Positions 1 through 8,992 of a stretch of 64,000 nt of DNA are shown in pieces. Every line of letters starts with the position of its first letter. Position 1 is the first letter of the stretch. A program made the position numbers and the translations under genes. Under the pieces are notes generated by a model. That model made no database searches. It was not told the origin of the DNA and worked only from the letters and a program-made list of their open reading frames with translations. Source of the DNA: Actinomyces ruminis (GTDB lineage Bacteria; Actinomycetota; Actinomycetes; Actinomycetales; Actinomycetaceae); contig NZ_MTPX02000041.1 of the NCBI RefSeq assembly GCF_002154335.2, forward strand, positions 161,664-225,663, given 5' to 3'.

Positions 1-306
1 GAGATGGGCGAGGAACTCCGGATCGTCGTCGGGGGCGACCGGGCGGGGGCGCTGCGCCAGGTGCAGATCGATGCTCTCCCTGGAGGACCACACGGTGCGC
101 TCGATTTCGCCACCGCGTTCCTCGGCTGCGCGCACCCGGGAGGTGATGATCCAGGCGATCGGTCCCACCACGATCATCAGCAGGATCAGCAGGATCCATA
201 TGGGCTTGGGCAGGCGGGCCGGCATGTTTTCGGACGGGGTGCGCACGCAGTCGAGCAGGGCGTAAAGGGTCAGCGCCAGCGGGAGGATGTAGGCGACGGC
301 ACGCAC
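1..306 (-). CDS. PLDc_N-domain membrane protein (partial, runs off the window)
   Basis: Reading leftward from a GTG at 306, an open frame continues through the window edge. The first 60 residues hold two hydrophobic helices (about 3-20 and 33-52, the second rich in I/L and containing GPIAW). This is the pattern of the short phospholipase-D N-terminal (PLDc_N) membrane domain found as a stand-alone small protein in actinobacteria. A charged tail (SRVRAAEERG) follows. An in-frame stop 18 bases upstream limits the start to this GTG. The gene is divergent from menE, a neighbourhood common for this family. No enzymatic role should be inferred, because the catalytic HKD motifs of phospholipase D are not part of this domain. 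The C-terminus lies outside the window. Confidence 0.72.
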   Translation of the reverse strand, partial: MRAVAYILPLALTLYALLDCVRTPSENMPARLPKPIWILLILLMIVVGPIAWIITSRVRAAEERGGEIERTVWSSRESIDLHLAQRPRPVAPDDDPEFLAHL

Positions 307-333
307 GTATCTACCCTATCCGTTCGTCGAGCT

Positions 334-1687
334 ATGGTGGCGGCCGGTTGGCGTGCCACCCTGGTGTTTGTGTCTTCGACAACTAGCTTTCCCCGCCCGT
401 TGTTCCTCATGCGCGGGGGCAATCGCCCCGACGACGTCGCCGCCTGCATCACAGTGCTGCGCGACCGGATCGGGGCAGGTGCCGGGCGGGCCGGCCAGGC
501 CCGCCCCCTGTTGGTTCCCATCGGCCCGGGGGAGGACGAGAACGCCGTCAAGTCTGACCTGGCCCGGCGGCTCGACCCCGGCGGACCCGCCGCCGACCCG
601 GAGACCGACTTGCTGCTGCGCACTTCCGGTTCCACCACCGGCACCGGCGCCCTGGTCGCCATGAGCCTGACCGCGCTGACGGCCTCGGCGCGGGCGACGC
701 ACGCTCGTCTGGGTGGCCGCGGGATCTGGGTGCTGGCCCTGCCTGCGCAGCATGTTGCCGGGCTACAGGTGCTCATCCGATCCATCCTGGCCGACCGCGA
801 ACCGGTGGTCGTCGACCCCAGCGGCGGCTTCGATCCCGGGACGCTCGCGGACGGGGTTGAGCGCGCTCTGGCCGCCCGCGGCGGTCCGGTCCGGCTGTCC
901 CTCGTACCCACCAATTGGTACGCGTGCTGGCTCCCGGGCAGGAGCGGCTGCCGCCATCCTGAGTCGCGTCGACGCCGTCCTGTTGGGTGGGGCTGCCGCC
1001 GACCCGTCCCTGTTGGAACGCGCCCGCGCCGCCGGGATACGGGTGGTGACTACCTACGGCATGAGCGAGACCGGCGGCGGTTGCGTATACGACGGCGTGC
1101 CATTGGACGGCGTTAAGGCCCGCATCGACAGCCCCGATGCGAGCGGCGTCGGCAGGATCGTGCTGTCCGGGCCGGTGCTGGCCCGCGGCTACGCCGAGAA
1201 GGGGGCGTCGGACAATCGGCCGGCGGGCGCGGCGGTCTTCCGGGAGCGTCCCGATCTGGGGACCGGGCGCGAACTGCTCACCAGCGATATGGGGAAACTG
1301 ATCGACGATGCGGACGGGATGCGGCGCCTGCGCGTGCTGGGACGCGTGGACGACGTGATCATCACCGGCGGCATCAAGGTTGTCCCGCGGGAGGTCGAAC
1401 ACGTGCTCACCGCGCTGGACGGGGTGGCGGAGGCCTGCGTCGTCGGGCTGCCCGATGCACAGTGGGGGCAGGCGGTTGCCGCCGTCGTCGTCCCGGAGTC
1501 GATGGAGGAGGTTGGCGACCGGCGGGACTGGGCACGGTGGCTGCGCGCCGTCGCGCGGGAACGACTGGACGGCGCCCACGCGCCCAAGCACGTCGTCGTC
1601 GCCGAGGCACTACCACTGCGCGGTCCGGGCAAGGTTGATCGGCGGGCAGTTGCGCGGCTGGCCGGTGAATCCGGTGCGGTCGCTTAA
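334..1687 (+). CDS. menE: O-succinylbenzoate-CoA ligase MenE, two frame breaks
   Basis: AMP-forming acyl-CoA ligase predicted to activate o-succinylbenzoate in menaquinone synthesis. Visible motifs are the P-loop-like TSGSTTGTG (about residue 92), VPT before the first break, the adenylate motif TTYGMSETGGG, and the C-terminal hinge and DDVIITGG stretch. The reading frame is broken twice between about 920 and 950: one base seems missing after the VPT codons and another before AAILSRVDAV. Adding two bases makes 1356 nt, exactly 452 codons, and restores continuous MenE-like sequence. The ATG at 334 is the first in-frame start after the divergent PLDc_N gene; a GTG at 370 is an alternative. Either a recent pseudogene or, given similar breaks in many other genes here, sequence error. 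Confidence 0.8.
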
Positions 1688-1843
1688 GACTCCAGCGTAG
1701 GCGCGCAGGTGAGAGCAGGGGGCGGTGGGGCTACGGTGCCCTTGCGCCCGGGGAGGGAACGAGTAAAATAACACCATCGGTCAATTTGTGGTTGGTGCTG
1801 TACGGCCTGTCAGTACCGCGTTCCATTACCCCGAGAGGTTCCC

Positions 1844-3067
1844 GTGTATCTGCTGCTGCTCGCCATCATCTACCTGGCCTTCATCAGTCTGGGGCTGCCG
1901 GATTCGCTCGTGGGGGCGGGCTGGCCCGTTATGCACGAGGACTTGGGAGTGCCGGTCTCCTTCGCCGGGGGCGTCACCTTCATCATCGCCGTCGGCACCA
2001 TCGTCTCCTCTCTCGCGTCGGAACGCCTGACCCGCCGCTTCGGCGCGGGCGTGGTCACGGCGGTGAGTGTGGCGATGACGGCCGCGGCGCTGCTGGGTTT
2101 TTCCACGGCCACCCAGTTCTGGATGCTGTGCCTGTGGGCCGTCCCCTACGGCCTGGGCGCGGGCGCCGTCGACGCGGCACTGAACAATTATGTGGCCCTG
2201 CACTACAGCGCGCGGCACATGAACTGGCTGCACAGCTTCTGGGGCGTGGGCGCCTCAATCAGCCCCTTCGTCATGAGCCTGGCTCTTTCCGCCGACGGCG
2301 ATTGGTCGGCGGCCTACCGGGGGATCGGCCTCCTGCAGATCGGGCTGGCCGCGGTGCTGCTTGCCAGCCTGCCGCTCTGGCGCCGCGTCGCGGCTATCCA
2401 TCCCGGCGAGTCGACGACGGAGGACGAGGGCGCCGAGATGAACGAGGCCGCCGGGGCCGGCGGTGCCGCTGGAGACGCCGCCGGGCACGTCTCGATCCGG
2501 ACGGCGTTGCGCATCCCCGGGGTGCCCTCCGTGCTGCTCGCATTCTTCGCCTACTGCGCCTTCGAGCAGACGGCGATGCTGTGGGGCGCCACCTTCTTCG
2601 TCGCGGACCGAGGCTTCGACGCCTCCACGGCGGCATCCTTCGGCGCCCTGTTCATTCTGGGGCTGACCGCGGGCCGCTTCCTATCCGGCTTCTTCGCCGA
2701 CCGGGTTGGGGACCGGATGCTGATCCGCGGCGGCTTCCTGCTGGGGGCCATCGGCGCGGCGATCGTGGCGCTGCCTTTGGGGCAGGTGTCATTCGTCGGC
2801 TTCGCGCTGGCCGGCATCGGGGCGGCCCCGGTGTATCCGGCGGTGATTCACTCCACGCCCGCGAACTTCGGGCGCGCCAACTCGCAGGCGATTATCGGCA
2901 TCCAGATGGCGGCTGCCTACACGGGGACCACTATCATGCCGCCGTTGTTCGGGATCATCTCCGGCCGGGTCGGACTCTGGCTGCTGCCCTTCTACCTTCT
3001 GGCCCTGGCCCTGCTGGGACTGGCAATGACCGAGCGGCTCAACCGGCTGCCGCGCCGGAGCGCCTGA
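1844..3067 (+). CDS. MFS transporter, FucP/sugar-permease-like
   Basis: A 407-residue protein made almost entirely of hydrophobic helices, consistent with 12 membrane segments in two halves. A short charged central loop rich in E and A (around residues 185-215) separates them. It resembles the bacterial MFS sugar/unknown-substrate permeases related to FucP, with the N-terminal LGLPDSLVGAGWP segment and ALNNY in helix 4-5. The GTG start at 1844 has a GAGAGG Shine-Dalgarno six bases upstream. It is transcribed alone, convergent with purU. An A/T-rich patch near 1765-1785 (TAAAATAAC) could be its -10 region. The substrate cannot be told from sequence. Confidence 0.82.
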   Translation: MYLLLLAIIYLAFISLGLPDSLVGAGWPVMHEDLGVPVSFAGGVTFIIAVGTIVSSLASERLTRRFGAGVVTAVSVAMTAAALLGFSTATQFWMLCLWAVPYGLGAGAVDAALNNYVALHYSARHMNWLHSFWGVGASISPFVMSLALSADGDWSAAYRGIGLLQIGLAAVLLASLPLWRRVAAIHPGESTTEDEGAEMNEAAGAGGAAGDAAGHVSIRTALRIPGVPSVLLAFFAYCAFEQTAMLWGATFFVADRGFDASTAASFGALFILGLTAGRFLSGFFADRVGDRMLIRGGFLLGAIGAAIVALPLGQVSFVGFALAGIGAAPVYPAVIHSTPANFGRANSQAIIGIQMAAAYTGTTIMPPLFGIISGRVGLWLLPFYLLALALLGLAMTERLNRLPRRSA

Positions 3068-3105
3068 GGCTGCGGGCAGGGACGGTTCACCGGCGCCAGG
3101 TGGCG

Positions 3106-3980
3106 TCAGGCGAAGACGACGGTGCGGTGACCGTTGAGCAGTACCCGGTGCTCGGCGTGCCAGCGCACCGCCTGGGCGAGCACCCGGCGCTCGACGTCCT
3201 GTCCCTTGGCGCGCAGCGTCTCCACGGAGTCCTCGTGGCTGGCGCGGGTGACGTCCTGCTCGATGATAGGGCCTCATCCAGATCGGGGGTGACGTAATGG
3301 GCGGTAGCACCGATCAGCTTCACGCCACGCTCGTGCGCCTGCCGGTAGGGGTTGGCGCCCTTGAAGCTGGGCAGGAACGAGTGGTGGATGTTGATCACGC
3401 CGCCGTGGAGACGCTCGCACAGGGCGGGGGAGAGGATCTGCATATAGCGGGCCAACACCACCAGCTCTACGTCCAGGGAGTCCACCAGCTCTAGCAACTG
3501 CGCCTCGGCGTCGGCCTTGGTGTCCTTGGTGACCGGGATGTGGTGGAAGGGGACTCCGTAGAAGTCCGCGACCGGTCGCAGGTCCTCGTGGTTGCCGACC
3601 ACACCGACGACGTCGATCGGCAGGCCCTGACTGCGGGCGCGGAAGAGCAGATCGGTCAGGCAGTGGCCCTCCTTGGAGACCATGATGAGGGTGCGCATGG
3701 GGCGGCCGACCTCGTCCAGCGACCAGGTCATGGAGTAGGTGCGGGCGAGCTCGGCCAGGTCCTTCTCCAGCTCCTCGCGGGCCACGGTGGTCTGCACCTG
3801 CACGCGCATGAAGAACAGGCCGGAGACCTCGTCGCCGAACTGCTTGGACTCGGTGATGTTGCCGCCGCGCCGGGCCAGTGCGCCGGAGACGGCATTAACG
3901 ATCCCGGGGCGGTCGGGGCAGGACAAGGTCAGCACGAGGTGACGGGTGTCGGCGGGCGCGGTGGTGACGGGCGTGGTCAT
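3106..3980 (-). CDS. purU: Formyltetrahydrofolate deformylase PurU, one frame break
   Basis: Hydrolyses 10-formyl-THF to formate and THF, feeding PurT-type purine synthesis and the one-carbon balance. An N-terminal ACT domain (CPDRPGIVNAVSGAL, residues about 20-90) is followed by the formyltransferase fold with GNHEDL, FHHIPVT, LARYMQILS and the signature INIHHSFLPSFKGANPY. The frame breaks near 3268, where one G seems lost from a GGG run after TPDLDE. Restoring it gives GPIIEQDV and a normal C-terminus ending VVFA at the TGA at 3106-3108, for 876 nt or 291 residues, the usual family length. The ATG at 3980 is preceded by a weak ribosome site. Confidence 0.88.
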
Positions 3981-4112
3981 GGCAGGAGGGTAGCCGGGTG
4001 CGGCGGGTGTGTGGGCGGCGGGCCGGAGGGCGGACGGGGCAGGGAAGGAGGTATGGGACTGACTGGGGACTGGGTCTGACTGGGGGCGCAGCGCGCTCGG
4101 CTAGTAGGAGGC

Positions 4113-4373
4113 ATGGAAAGAGGAGACCGGGGTGGCGAAGACGATTGGGCTATCCGTAACGCTTATGCGTCGTGGTGGAACAACTATCGGCTTCAATTCG
4201 GGTGTACTGGGTTGGTAGTAATGGTGCGCTTGTCGGGAATGCGTAATAGAGTTACCGGGACAGAGGCGGGAGCCAGCCCCCACTTGGCGCGTAACGTGCT
4301 GCGGGCAGGCCAACCCGTCTCTGCCTATGAGTTTCTGATGTCCGCGCGGGCCGCCTTCGTTTGCGTGGACTAG
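4113..4373 (+). CDS. Possible small hypothetical protein (86 aa)
   Basis: The open frame begins at an ATG placed five bases after AGGAGG, a strong Shine-Dalgarno, which is the main reason to list it. The predicted 86 residues show no domain I recognise and no clear membrane helix. Codon third-position GC is lower than in neighbouring genes, so it may be a chance frame in a 440-base spacer. The rest of the 3981-4420 gap holds no other convincing signal. Confidence 0.25.
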   Translation: MERGDRGGEDDWAIRNAYASWWNNYRLQFGCTGLVVMVRLSGMRNRVTGTEAGASPHLARNVLRAGQPVSAYEFLMSARAAFVCVD

Positions 4374-4420
4374 GAGGAGAAGACTTCCTGTCTGCACGTG
4401 GCTGAGAGGTTGCGATCAGG

Positions 4421-4897
4421 GTGGAAGTGGACGCCTATTCATACGGCAACGCAGCGGCGCATTATGTGAAGGTGATCATGTACAGCGGGGAGTTCAGAGT
4501 AGTCCGAGAGCATCTAGGGCTGTCGCGACGGGAGATTGCTGAGCTTTTGGCAGTATCCGAGGGCACGGTCCAAAACTGGGAGAAGGGTAAGTATACGCCG
4601 CCGCCTGGCGTGGCAGCGGAGGTTCACCAGCTGGAGGTGTACACGCGCAACGCTGTGGATGCCATCGTGGCGGAAGCCGCCGAGCGGAAGCAGCCGATGC
4701 TCCTGGTGTGGCGTCAGGACGCCGACATGCCACCCGGTCGGGCACGCACGCTCGGGGCGTCGTGGTGGCGTGGCGTGGCTGCACGTGTTCGTGAGCGTGT
4801 GGATGACCTGGTTGTGGCTTACGCCGATGAACTTGATGAACTCACGGGGAGTCGTGAAGCTACGCTTCGGCTTGCCATCAGTGTCGGTGCCGTTTAG
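4421..4897 (+). CDS. HTH-domain protein, YdiL/Aca2-like (DUF1870 type)
   Basis: An N-terminal helix-turn-helix lies near residues 27-60 (VVREHLGLSRREIAELLAV, then SEGTVQNWEKGKYTPPPGV). The last element, WE-x-G-x-xx-PPPGV, is typical of YdiL/DUF1870-like one-domain regulators, a group that includes the anti-CRISPR-associated Aca2 proteins. The C-terminal part (residues 80-158) is acidic/alanine-rich with no recognised fold. The upstream start is a GTG at 4421; an ATG at 4481 directly before the HTH (MYSGEFRVV) is a credible alternative. It ends 30 bases before the first degenerate CRISPR repeat. Its GC content is somewhat lower than the island average. A link to anti-CRISPR control is only a possibility. 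Confidence 0.6.
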   Translation: MEVDAYSYGNAAAHYVKVIMYSGEFRVVREHLGLSRREIAELLAVSEGTVQNWEKGKYTPPPGVAAEVHQLEVYTRNAVDAIVAEAAERKQPMLLVWRQDADMPPGRARTLGASWWRGVAARVRERVDDLVVAYADELDELTGSREATLRLAISVGAV

Positions 4898-4928
4898 TGA
4901 GGTCATAGACAGCTCAACTTAGGTCATG

Positions 4929-5621
4929 TGATCGTCCTCGCTCGCGCGGGGTCGACGCCTCCAGGCCGGGGCCGGGCGTGGTGGGGATCATCCCCGCTCG
5001 TGCGGGGTCGACGGCTGACTTGGGGCGGGTCGGATGGGTGCCTGCGGGATCACCCCCGCTCGCGCGGGGTCGACGTAATCAGCAAGCCCTCCGCCATGGT
5101 CAAGGCAGGATCATCCCGCTCGCGCGGGGTCGACTTCTCGTCGGGCGTCTTGCCGTCCAGTAGAGCGGGATCATCCCCGCTCGCGCGGGGTCGACTCCTC
5201 CCCGTCCTTAGCGAGGGTGACCAGGCCCGGATCATCCCCGCTCGCGCGGGGTCGACGAGCCGTTTTTGACCGCCTGGCCTGTGGATAACGGATCATCCCC
5301 GCTCGCGCGGGGTCGACGAGCCGTTTTTGACCGCCTGGCCTGTGGATAACGGATCATCCCCGCTCGCGCGGGGTCGACTGCAGGGCGTCGGCGATCACCT
5401 GGCCGACGCTCTGGATCATCCCCGCTCGCGCTGGGTCGACCAATCCTGGACCTGGCGTCGGCGCCTACACCCGGATCATCCCCGCTCGCGCGGGTCGACC
5501 TGAACAACGGGGAGATCAACCCGTTTGAGATGGGATCATCCCCGCTCGCGCGGGGTCGACAGAATCAGTATGACCATCATCGCCATCGCAATCGGATCAT
5601 CCCCGCTCGCGCGGGGTCGAC
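4929..5621 (-). CRISPR. Type I-E CRISPR array, 12 repeats and 11 spacers, no cas genes nearby
   Basis: Repeats of 28 nt read, on the minus strand, GTCGACCCCGCG...GATGATCC, with an internal palindrome CCCCGCGCGAGCGGGG typical of type I-E. Repeat starts on the plus strand: 4929, 4985, 5047, 5108, 5168, 5229, 5290, 5351, 5413, 5473, 5533, 5594. Spacers are 28-34 nt, mostly 33. Repeats at 5108 and 5473 lack one base; those at 4929, 4985, 5047 and 5413 carry substitutions. The most degenerate copy (4929) marks the trailer end, so transcription and the leader should be on the right. The spacers at 5257-5289 and 5318-5350 are identical, a tandem unit duplication. After the last repeat one 33-nt spacer-like stretch (5622-5654) remains before the IS110 element begins. 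Confidence 0.95.
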
Positions 5622-5654
5622 GCCCGAAGTCAGGCTCGTCGCACACGCCTGGGG

Positions 5655-6990
5655 GGTGCCCCTATGTGGTTTGTCAAGCGGCGGCGGGTAGTTGTTGCTG
5701 GGCTGGTTGGGGGTCGTAGAGGGAGCCGTCGCGGATCATGGCGTATAGGGTGAGGATGCGGCGGTGGGCGAGGGCGAGTATGGCTTGGCCCAAGTTTCTT
5801 GTTTTGGGCGCGTTTGCGGTCGTAGTAGGCGCGGGATGCCGGGTCGGAGCGCAGCGAGGAGAAGGCTGATAGGAACATGGCGCGTTTGAGGCGCTTGTTG
5901 CCGGCGTGGGAGACGTACTCGCCGCGTATGGAGGACCCGGAGCGTCTGGTTACGGGGGTTAGTCCGGCGTAGGAGGCCAGGTGTGCGCCGGAGGGAAAGG
6001 TCTTGCCCGCGGTCTCTGCCAGGAAGACGGCTGCGGTCCTGACCCCCACCCCGGGCATGGAGGTCAGGACCGGGTAAAGAGGGTGGGCCTCCACCAGGGC
6101 CTCAACCTGGGCGGCGACATCGTCGCGTTGGGCGTGCAGCGCGATGAGCTGGCGAGCCAGGTGGGGCAGCACCACCCCGGCGGCGTCGGTACCAGCGACC
6201 ACCACGGTCTGCTTGCCCAGGGCGTCGGTGATGGCCTGCGCCCAGGCGGCATGGCGGCGGGCGCCCTTGGCCTTGAGCTTGGCGTCAATCCGCGCCCGGC
6301 CAGCCTTCTTCAATGACTGTGGGGTGGGCCAGGCGGCGATCACCTCCAGCACGGCCTCGTGTTCGAGCCACTTGCCCAGCACCTGTTCGAGGGCTGGGTG
6401 GATTTGGGTGTACAGGCCCCGGATCCGGTTCGCGGTCTGGTTGACCTGGCGGGCCAGGTCCAAGTCAAAACCGGTCAGCATCGACAAGGATGCGGCGTCC
6501 TCGTCCGAAGTGCTGATGGACCTGAGCGTGTGGGGCATGGTGCGGGCAGCATCCGCGATAACCGCGGCATCCTTCGCGTCGGTTTTGGCGTTGCCCGGGG
6601 TCAGGTCCGCGATCCTGCGCATGGACAGACCGGGCAGGTAGCCCACGGTTATCCCCATGTCCTGGGCGACCGCGACCGCCAGGGCGCCGATCGTCGCTGG
6701 CTGGTCCACCACTACCAGGAGCCGGCCGTGCTCACCGAGCCGCTCGTACAGGTCCCTAAGCCTGGATTCGTCGTTGGGCAGGGCCTTGTCGACGAGCTTC
6801 TTGCCGTCTGTGGTCAGGGCCGTCGACCAGTGCTCGGCCTTGCCCACGCCCGGTACCGACGAAGACCTCCACGTCCTCGATGTTCACCTTTCCTGCGCCC
6901 CTTCGTGCGTTAGTGGGTCAGCCTGTAAGGCAGACGGTCCCGCACCCACGCCTGCGAAAGACCTTAATGGGTCGTTCCCCTAATCAGCGG
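5655..6990 (-). mobile_element. IS110-family insertion sequence at the leader end of the CRISPR array
   Basis: Boundaries are estimated. The left edge is placed just after the last spacer-like stretch of the array, and the right edge after the transposase start and its short upstream region. IS110 elements lack terminal inverted repeats, so neither end can be fixed from one copy. Its position at the array edge means it, or a related rearrangement, separates the array from any original leader and cas operon. Confidence 0.6.
5673..6886 (-). CDS. IS110-family transposase (DEDD N-domain plus Transposase_20)
   Basis: The N-terminal RuvC-like DEDD domain shows VVVDQPATIGALAVAVAQD and KTDAKDAAVIADAART. 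The C-terminal Transposase_20 domain shows LTSMPGVGVRTAAVFLAE and FASYAGLTP-like LASYAGLTPVTRRSG. Two single-base insertions interrupt it: an extra base near 6850 hides the true N-terminus (MNIEDVEVFVGTG, from a GTG at 6886), and one near 5790 scrambles the last 40 residues. Removing both gives 1212 nt, exactly 404 codons, ending LPAAA at the TGA at 5673-5675. A copy with two frame breaks is inactive as read, unless these are sequence errors. Confidence 0.85.
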
Positions 6991-7125
6991 TCACCATCCG
7001 CCCGCCTCCACCGGTGGCTTTCGCCCCCCGGATCATCAAACGACAGGGGCAAGACATCATGCCCACAGCGGCTGGCCCAGCCACCGGCACTCCTTCACCG
7101 GCGACAACAAACAAGGTAACAGGGG

Positions 7126-7370
7126 CAAGTCCCGCCACCATCCCCGTCAAGGCCGACCAGGCCGACTACCGCAAGGCCCGCGGCCGACTGGGTGGACGGC
7201 CGCCCACCTTCGACCCGATCGCCTACAAGGACTGCAACGCGGTGGAGCGCGGCTTCGGCCGTCTCAAATAATACCGCGGTTTCGCCACCAGGTACGACAA
7301 ACTCGCCGTCCGTTACCAAGTCACCACCCACATCGCCAGCATCGACCACTGGCTCAAACAACTTACATAA
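7126..7370 (+). pseudogene. IS5-family transposase remnant (C-terminal part)
   Basis: The translated fragment carries IPVKADQADYRKARGRLGGR, PPTFDPIAY and NAVERGFGRLK, the end of the DDE domain of an IS5-group transposase (the E of the triad sits in NAVERGFGRLK). It then meets a TAA where CAA is expected, at about 7270-7275, and continues as YRGFATRYDKLAVRYQ to SIDHWLKQLT and a TAA at 7370. The N-terminal two thirds and the inverted repeats are gone. Together with the neighbouring IS110 copy this marks an insertion hot spot between the CRISPR array and the glycoside island. Confidence 0.8.
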
Positions 7371-7415
7371 CGCGACTAGTGCCGGTCTCGGTGTGTAACA
7401 GGTGCCGGTCGGTGA

Positions 7416-7460
7416 GGGAGGGGCGGTGCCAGGCGTCGTAGGCCTGGCACCGCCCCTCCC
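7416..7460. terminator. Strong inverted repeat, likely bidirectional terminator
   Basis: A perfect 19-bp inverted repeat (7416-7434 and 7442-7460, arms beginning GGGAGGGGCGG) with a 7-nt loop. It lies 40 bases beyond the stop of the last gene of the leftward operon. There is no long T tract, as is usual in high-GC actinobacteria. Confidence 0.75.
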
Positions 7461-7500
7461 CTCGTCTATTGGGTTCGCCTGCCCCACCGGAGCCGGCCCG

Positions 7501-8502
7501 TCACAGGTTCTCGAGAATGCTCTTCCCGAGGGCCAGGTGGCGGTCGAGCTGCTCGTCGGCGTCGTTGAGGTAGAAGGCGTGGCCCTCGTACTCGCTGATG
7601 AAGACGCCCTGGAAGCCACCCTCGGCGAGGATGGACAGCGCCTTGTCGTACGGGATCGTCGGCTCGAAGACCTTGCCGTTCTCGTCCAGTTCCAGGTGGT
7701 AGAACTTGCCGTGCACGTACTTCACATACGGCACCATCGCGGCGAAGGAGTCGAGCTCCGCCGGCGCGAAGGACAGGTAGCCGAACCATTCGGAGATGGC
7801 GACCTTCTCTCCCTCGCCGCCGCCCATGTTCTTGGCGACGTGCTCCTGCATCTCCTCCTCGGTCATGCCGTTGTGGCGGTTGGCGATGATCCAGTCGAGG
7901 GTCTCCCGCTTGGCGCCCAGGCCCACGTAGCGGTTGATGGCGATCTCGGTGGGCCGCTCGATGAACATGCCGAAGTCGGGCACCAGGCCGAAGGAGCCGA
8001 GCTGGTTCTTCTCGATCGTCTCCATGAAGCCGAGCGTGGTGGCGTCGGAGGGGGTGTGCGGGGCGTGGATCTCGAAGCCGATCTGCACGCCGTAGCGCTC
8101 GGCCAGGTCGTTGACGGCGGGGGCCAGCTCCGGCTCGAAACCGGTGGCGCGCATGTACTTCGCGCCGACGTTCCGGGCGGTCATGATGTCCAGCCGGATG
8201 TCGGACAGGATGTCCTCGCGGCTCATCTGGTAACCGGTGATGCGCCCGAGGTCGACGTAGCCGCCGTAGGAGAAGACCTCCACGCCGTGCTTCTCGCCGG
8301 CGGCCAGCACCGCGTCGATCTCATCGGCGCGAGGAGTGGGGTACTGCTGGAAGGTCTGCCCGCCGACCAGCTCCACCTTGCTGATGCCCTTGGCGGCGAC
8401 GTGCTCGAAGATCGTGTCGATGCTCCAGTCGTCGTTCTCGATGAACTCCTGGGTGTAGCTGTAGCAGGAGATGGCCTGCTCGATGCCGTTGATCTTTGCC
8501 AT
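7501..8502 (-). CDS. C-glycoside deglycosidase alpha subunit-like TIM barrel (pair 1)
   Basis: A 333-residue xylose-isomerase-like TIM-barrel protein (sugar phosphate isomerase/epimerase superfamily). The expected metal ligands are visible: E144 in GFEIHAPH, D176 in VPDFGMF, H264 in YVHGKFY and E304 in ISEYEGHAF. This family includes the catalytic subunits of bacterial C-glycoside deglycosidases (DgpC, CarC, DfgA type), which need a small beta subunit. Such a subunit gene lies immediately upstream, 12 bases away. Start ATG at 8502 has GAGGAG nine bases upstream. It is the last gene of a five-gene leftward operon headed by a Gfo/Idh/MocA dehydrogenase. The activity is inferred from family and context; a sugar epimerase role is the alternative. 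Confidence 0.75.
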   Translation of the reverse strand: MAKINGIEQAISCYSYTQEFIENDDWSIDTIFEHVAAKGISKVELVGGQTFQQYPTPRADEIDAVLAAGEKHGVEVFSYGGYVDLGRITGYQMSREDILSDIRLDIMTARNVGAKYMRATGFEPELAPAVNDLAERYGVQIGFEIHAPHTPSDATTLGFMETIEKNQLGSFGLVPDFGMFIERPTEIAINRYVGLGAKRETLDWIIANRHNGMTEEEMQEHVAKNMGGGEGEKVAISEWFGYLSFAPAELDSFAAMVPYVKYVHGKFYHLELDENGKVFEPTIPYDKALSILAEGGFQGVFISEYEGHAFYLNDADEQLDRHLALGKSILENL

Positions 8503-8514
8503 GGGTCTTGCTCC

Positions 8515-8937
8515 TCAGTTCTCAGAGTCCTCGGCCACCGTGAGGGTGGCGGACGCGGAGGCGTCAAACATTCCGTAGACGCCGGGGGCGAACTGCATGT
8601 AGACGACGCGCGCCTCGCACACGAAGTCGACGTCGTGCTCGCCGGCGGCCAGCGGCTCGCCGGTCACGTGCAGGCGAATCGGGGTCTTAACGCCCCAGTA
8701 CTCGGTGAAGGCCAGTGGCACCTGCGGCAGGCGCAGGAACTTGCCGTTGATCTCCACCAGGATGCGGTCGTCGTCGACCCGCTCGCCGTCGACGCTGAGC
8801 TCCATCCGCTCGACGGCGGAGATCGGGGTGCCGCGGTAGTAGTTGAGGCCGACTTCGAGGACGTAGCCGTCGGAGTCGTTGACGAGGCGGCGCAGCACCT
8901 TCTCGTCAAAACCGAGCTTCATGAATTTGGTGGGCAT
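8515..8937 (-). CDS. C-glycoside deglycosidase beta subunit-like (DUF6379/CGDB), divergent copy
   Basis: A 140-residue, all-beta-looking protein with no signal peptide. The segment NYYRGTPISAVERMELSVDG matches the corresponding stretch of the other beta-subunit genes in the window (HIPYYRG-LGLS and RIPYYRG-IPLS followed by a VDGEAV motif). A later GEHDVDFVCEARVVYMQ corresponds to their GEHEV...R-V-Y. It has a longer N-terminus (MPTKFMKLGFDEKVL) than the other three and is the most divergent. Such proteins are non-catalytic partners of TIM-barrel C-deglycosidases. Gene order here (beta then alpha) is the reverse of the other pairs, so it probably belongs with the alpha gene at 7501-8502. Confidence 0.72.
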   Translation of the reverse strand: MPTKFMKLGFDEKVLRRLVNDSDGYVLEVGLNYYRGTPISAVERMELSVDGERVDDDRILVEINGKFLRLPQVPLAFTEYWGVKTPIRLHVTGEPLAAGEHDVDFVCEARVVYMQFAPGVYGMFDASASATLTVAEDSEN

Positions 8938-8992
8938 GGATGGTTCCTTACGAAGGATTCTGATGAATGTATGCAGTCAGGCCGACGACGCG

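Noticed and set aside
4101..4397. Leftward 98-codon frame opposite the small 4113-4373 gene
   Set aside because: No ribosome site, no recognisable domain, and competes with a rightward frame that has AGGAGG.
7027..7040. GGATCATC after the IS110 element as a leftover CRISPR repeat half
   Set aside because: Only eight bases match the repeat and the rest of the repeat is missing; chance is a sufficient explanation.
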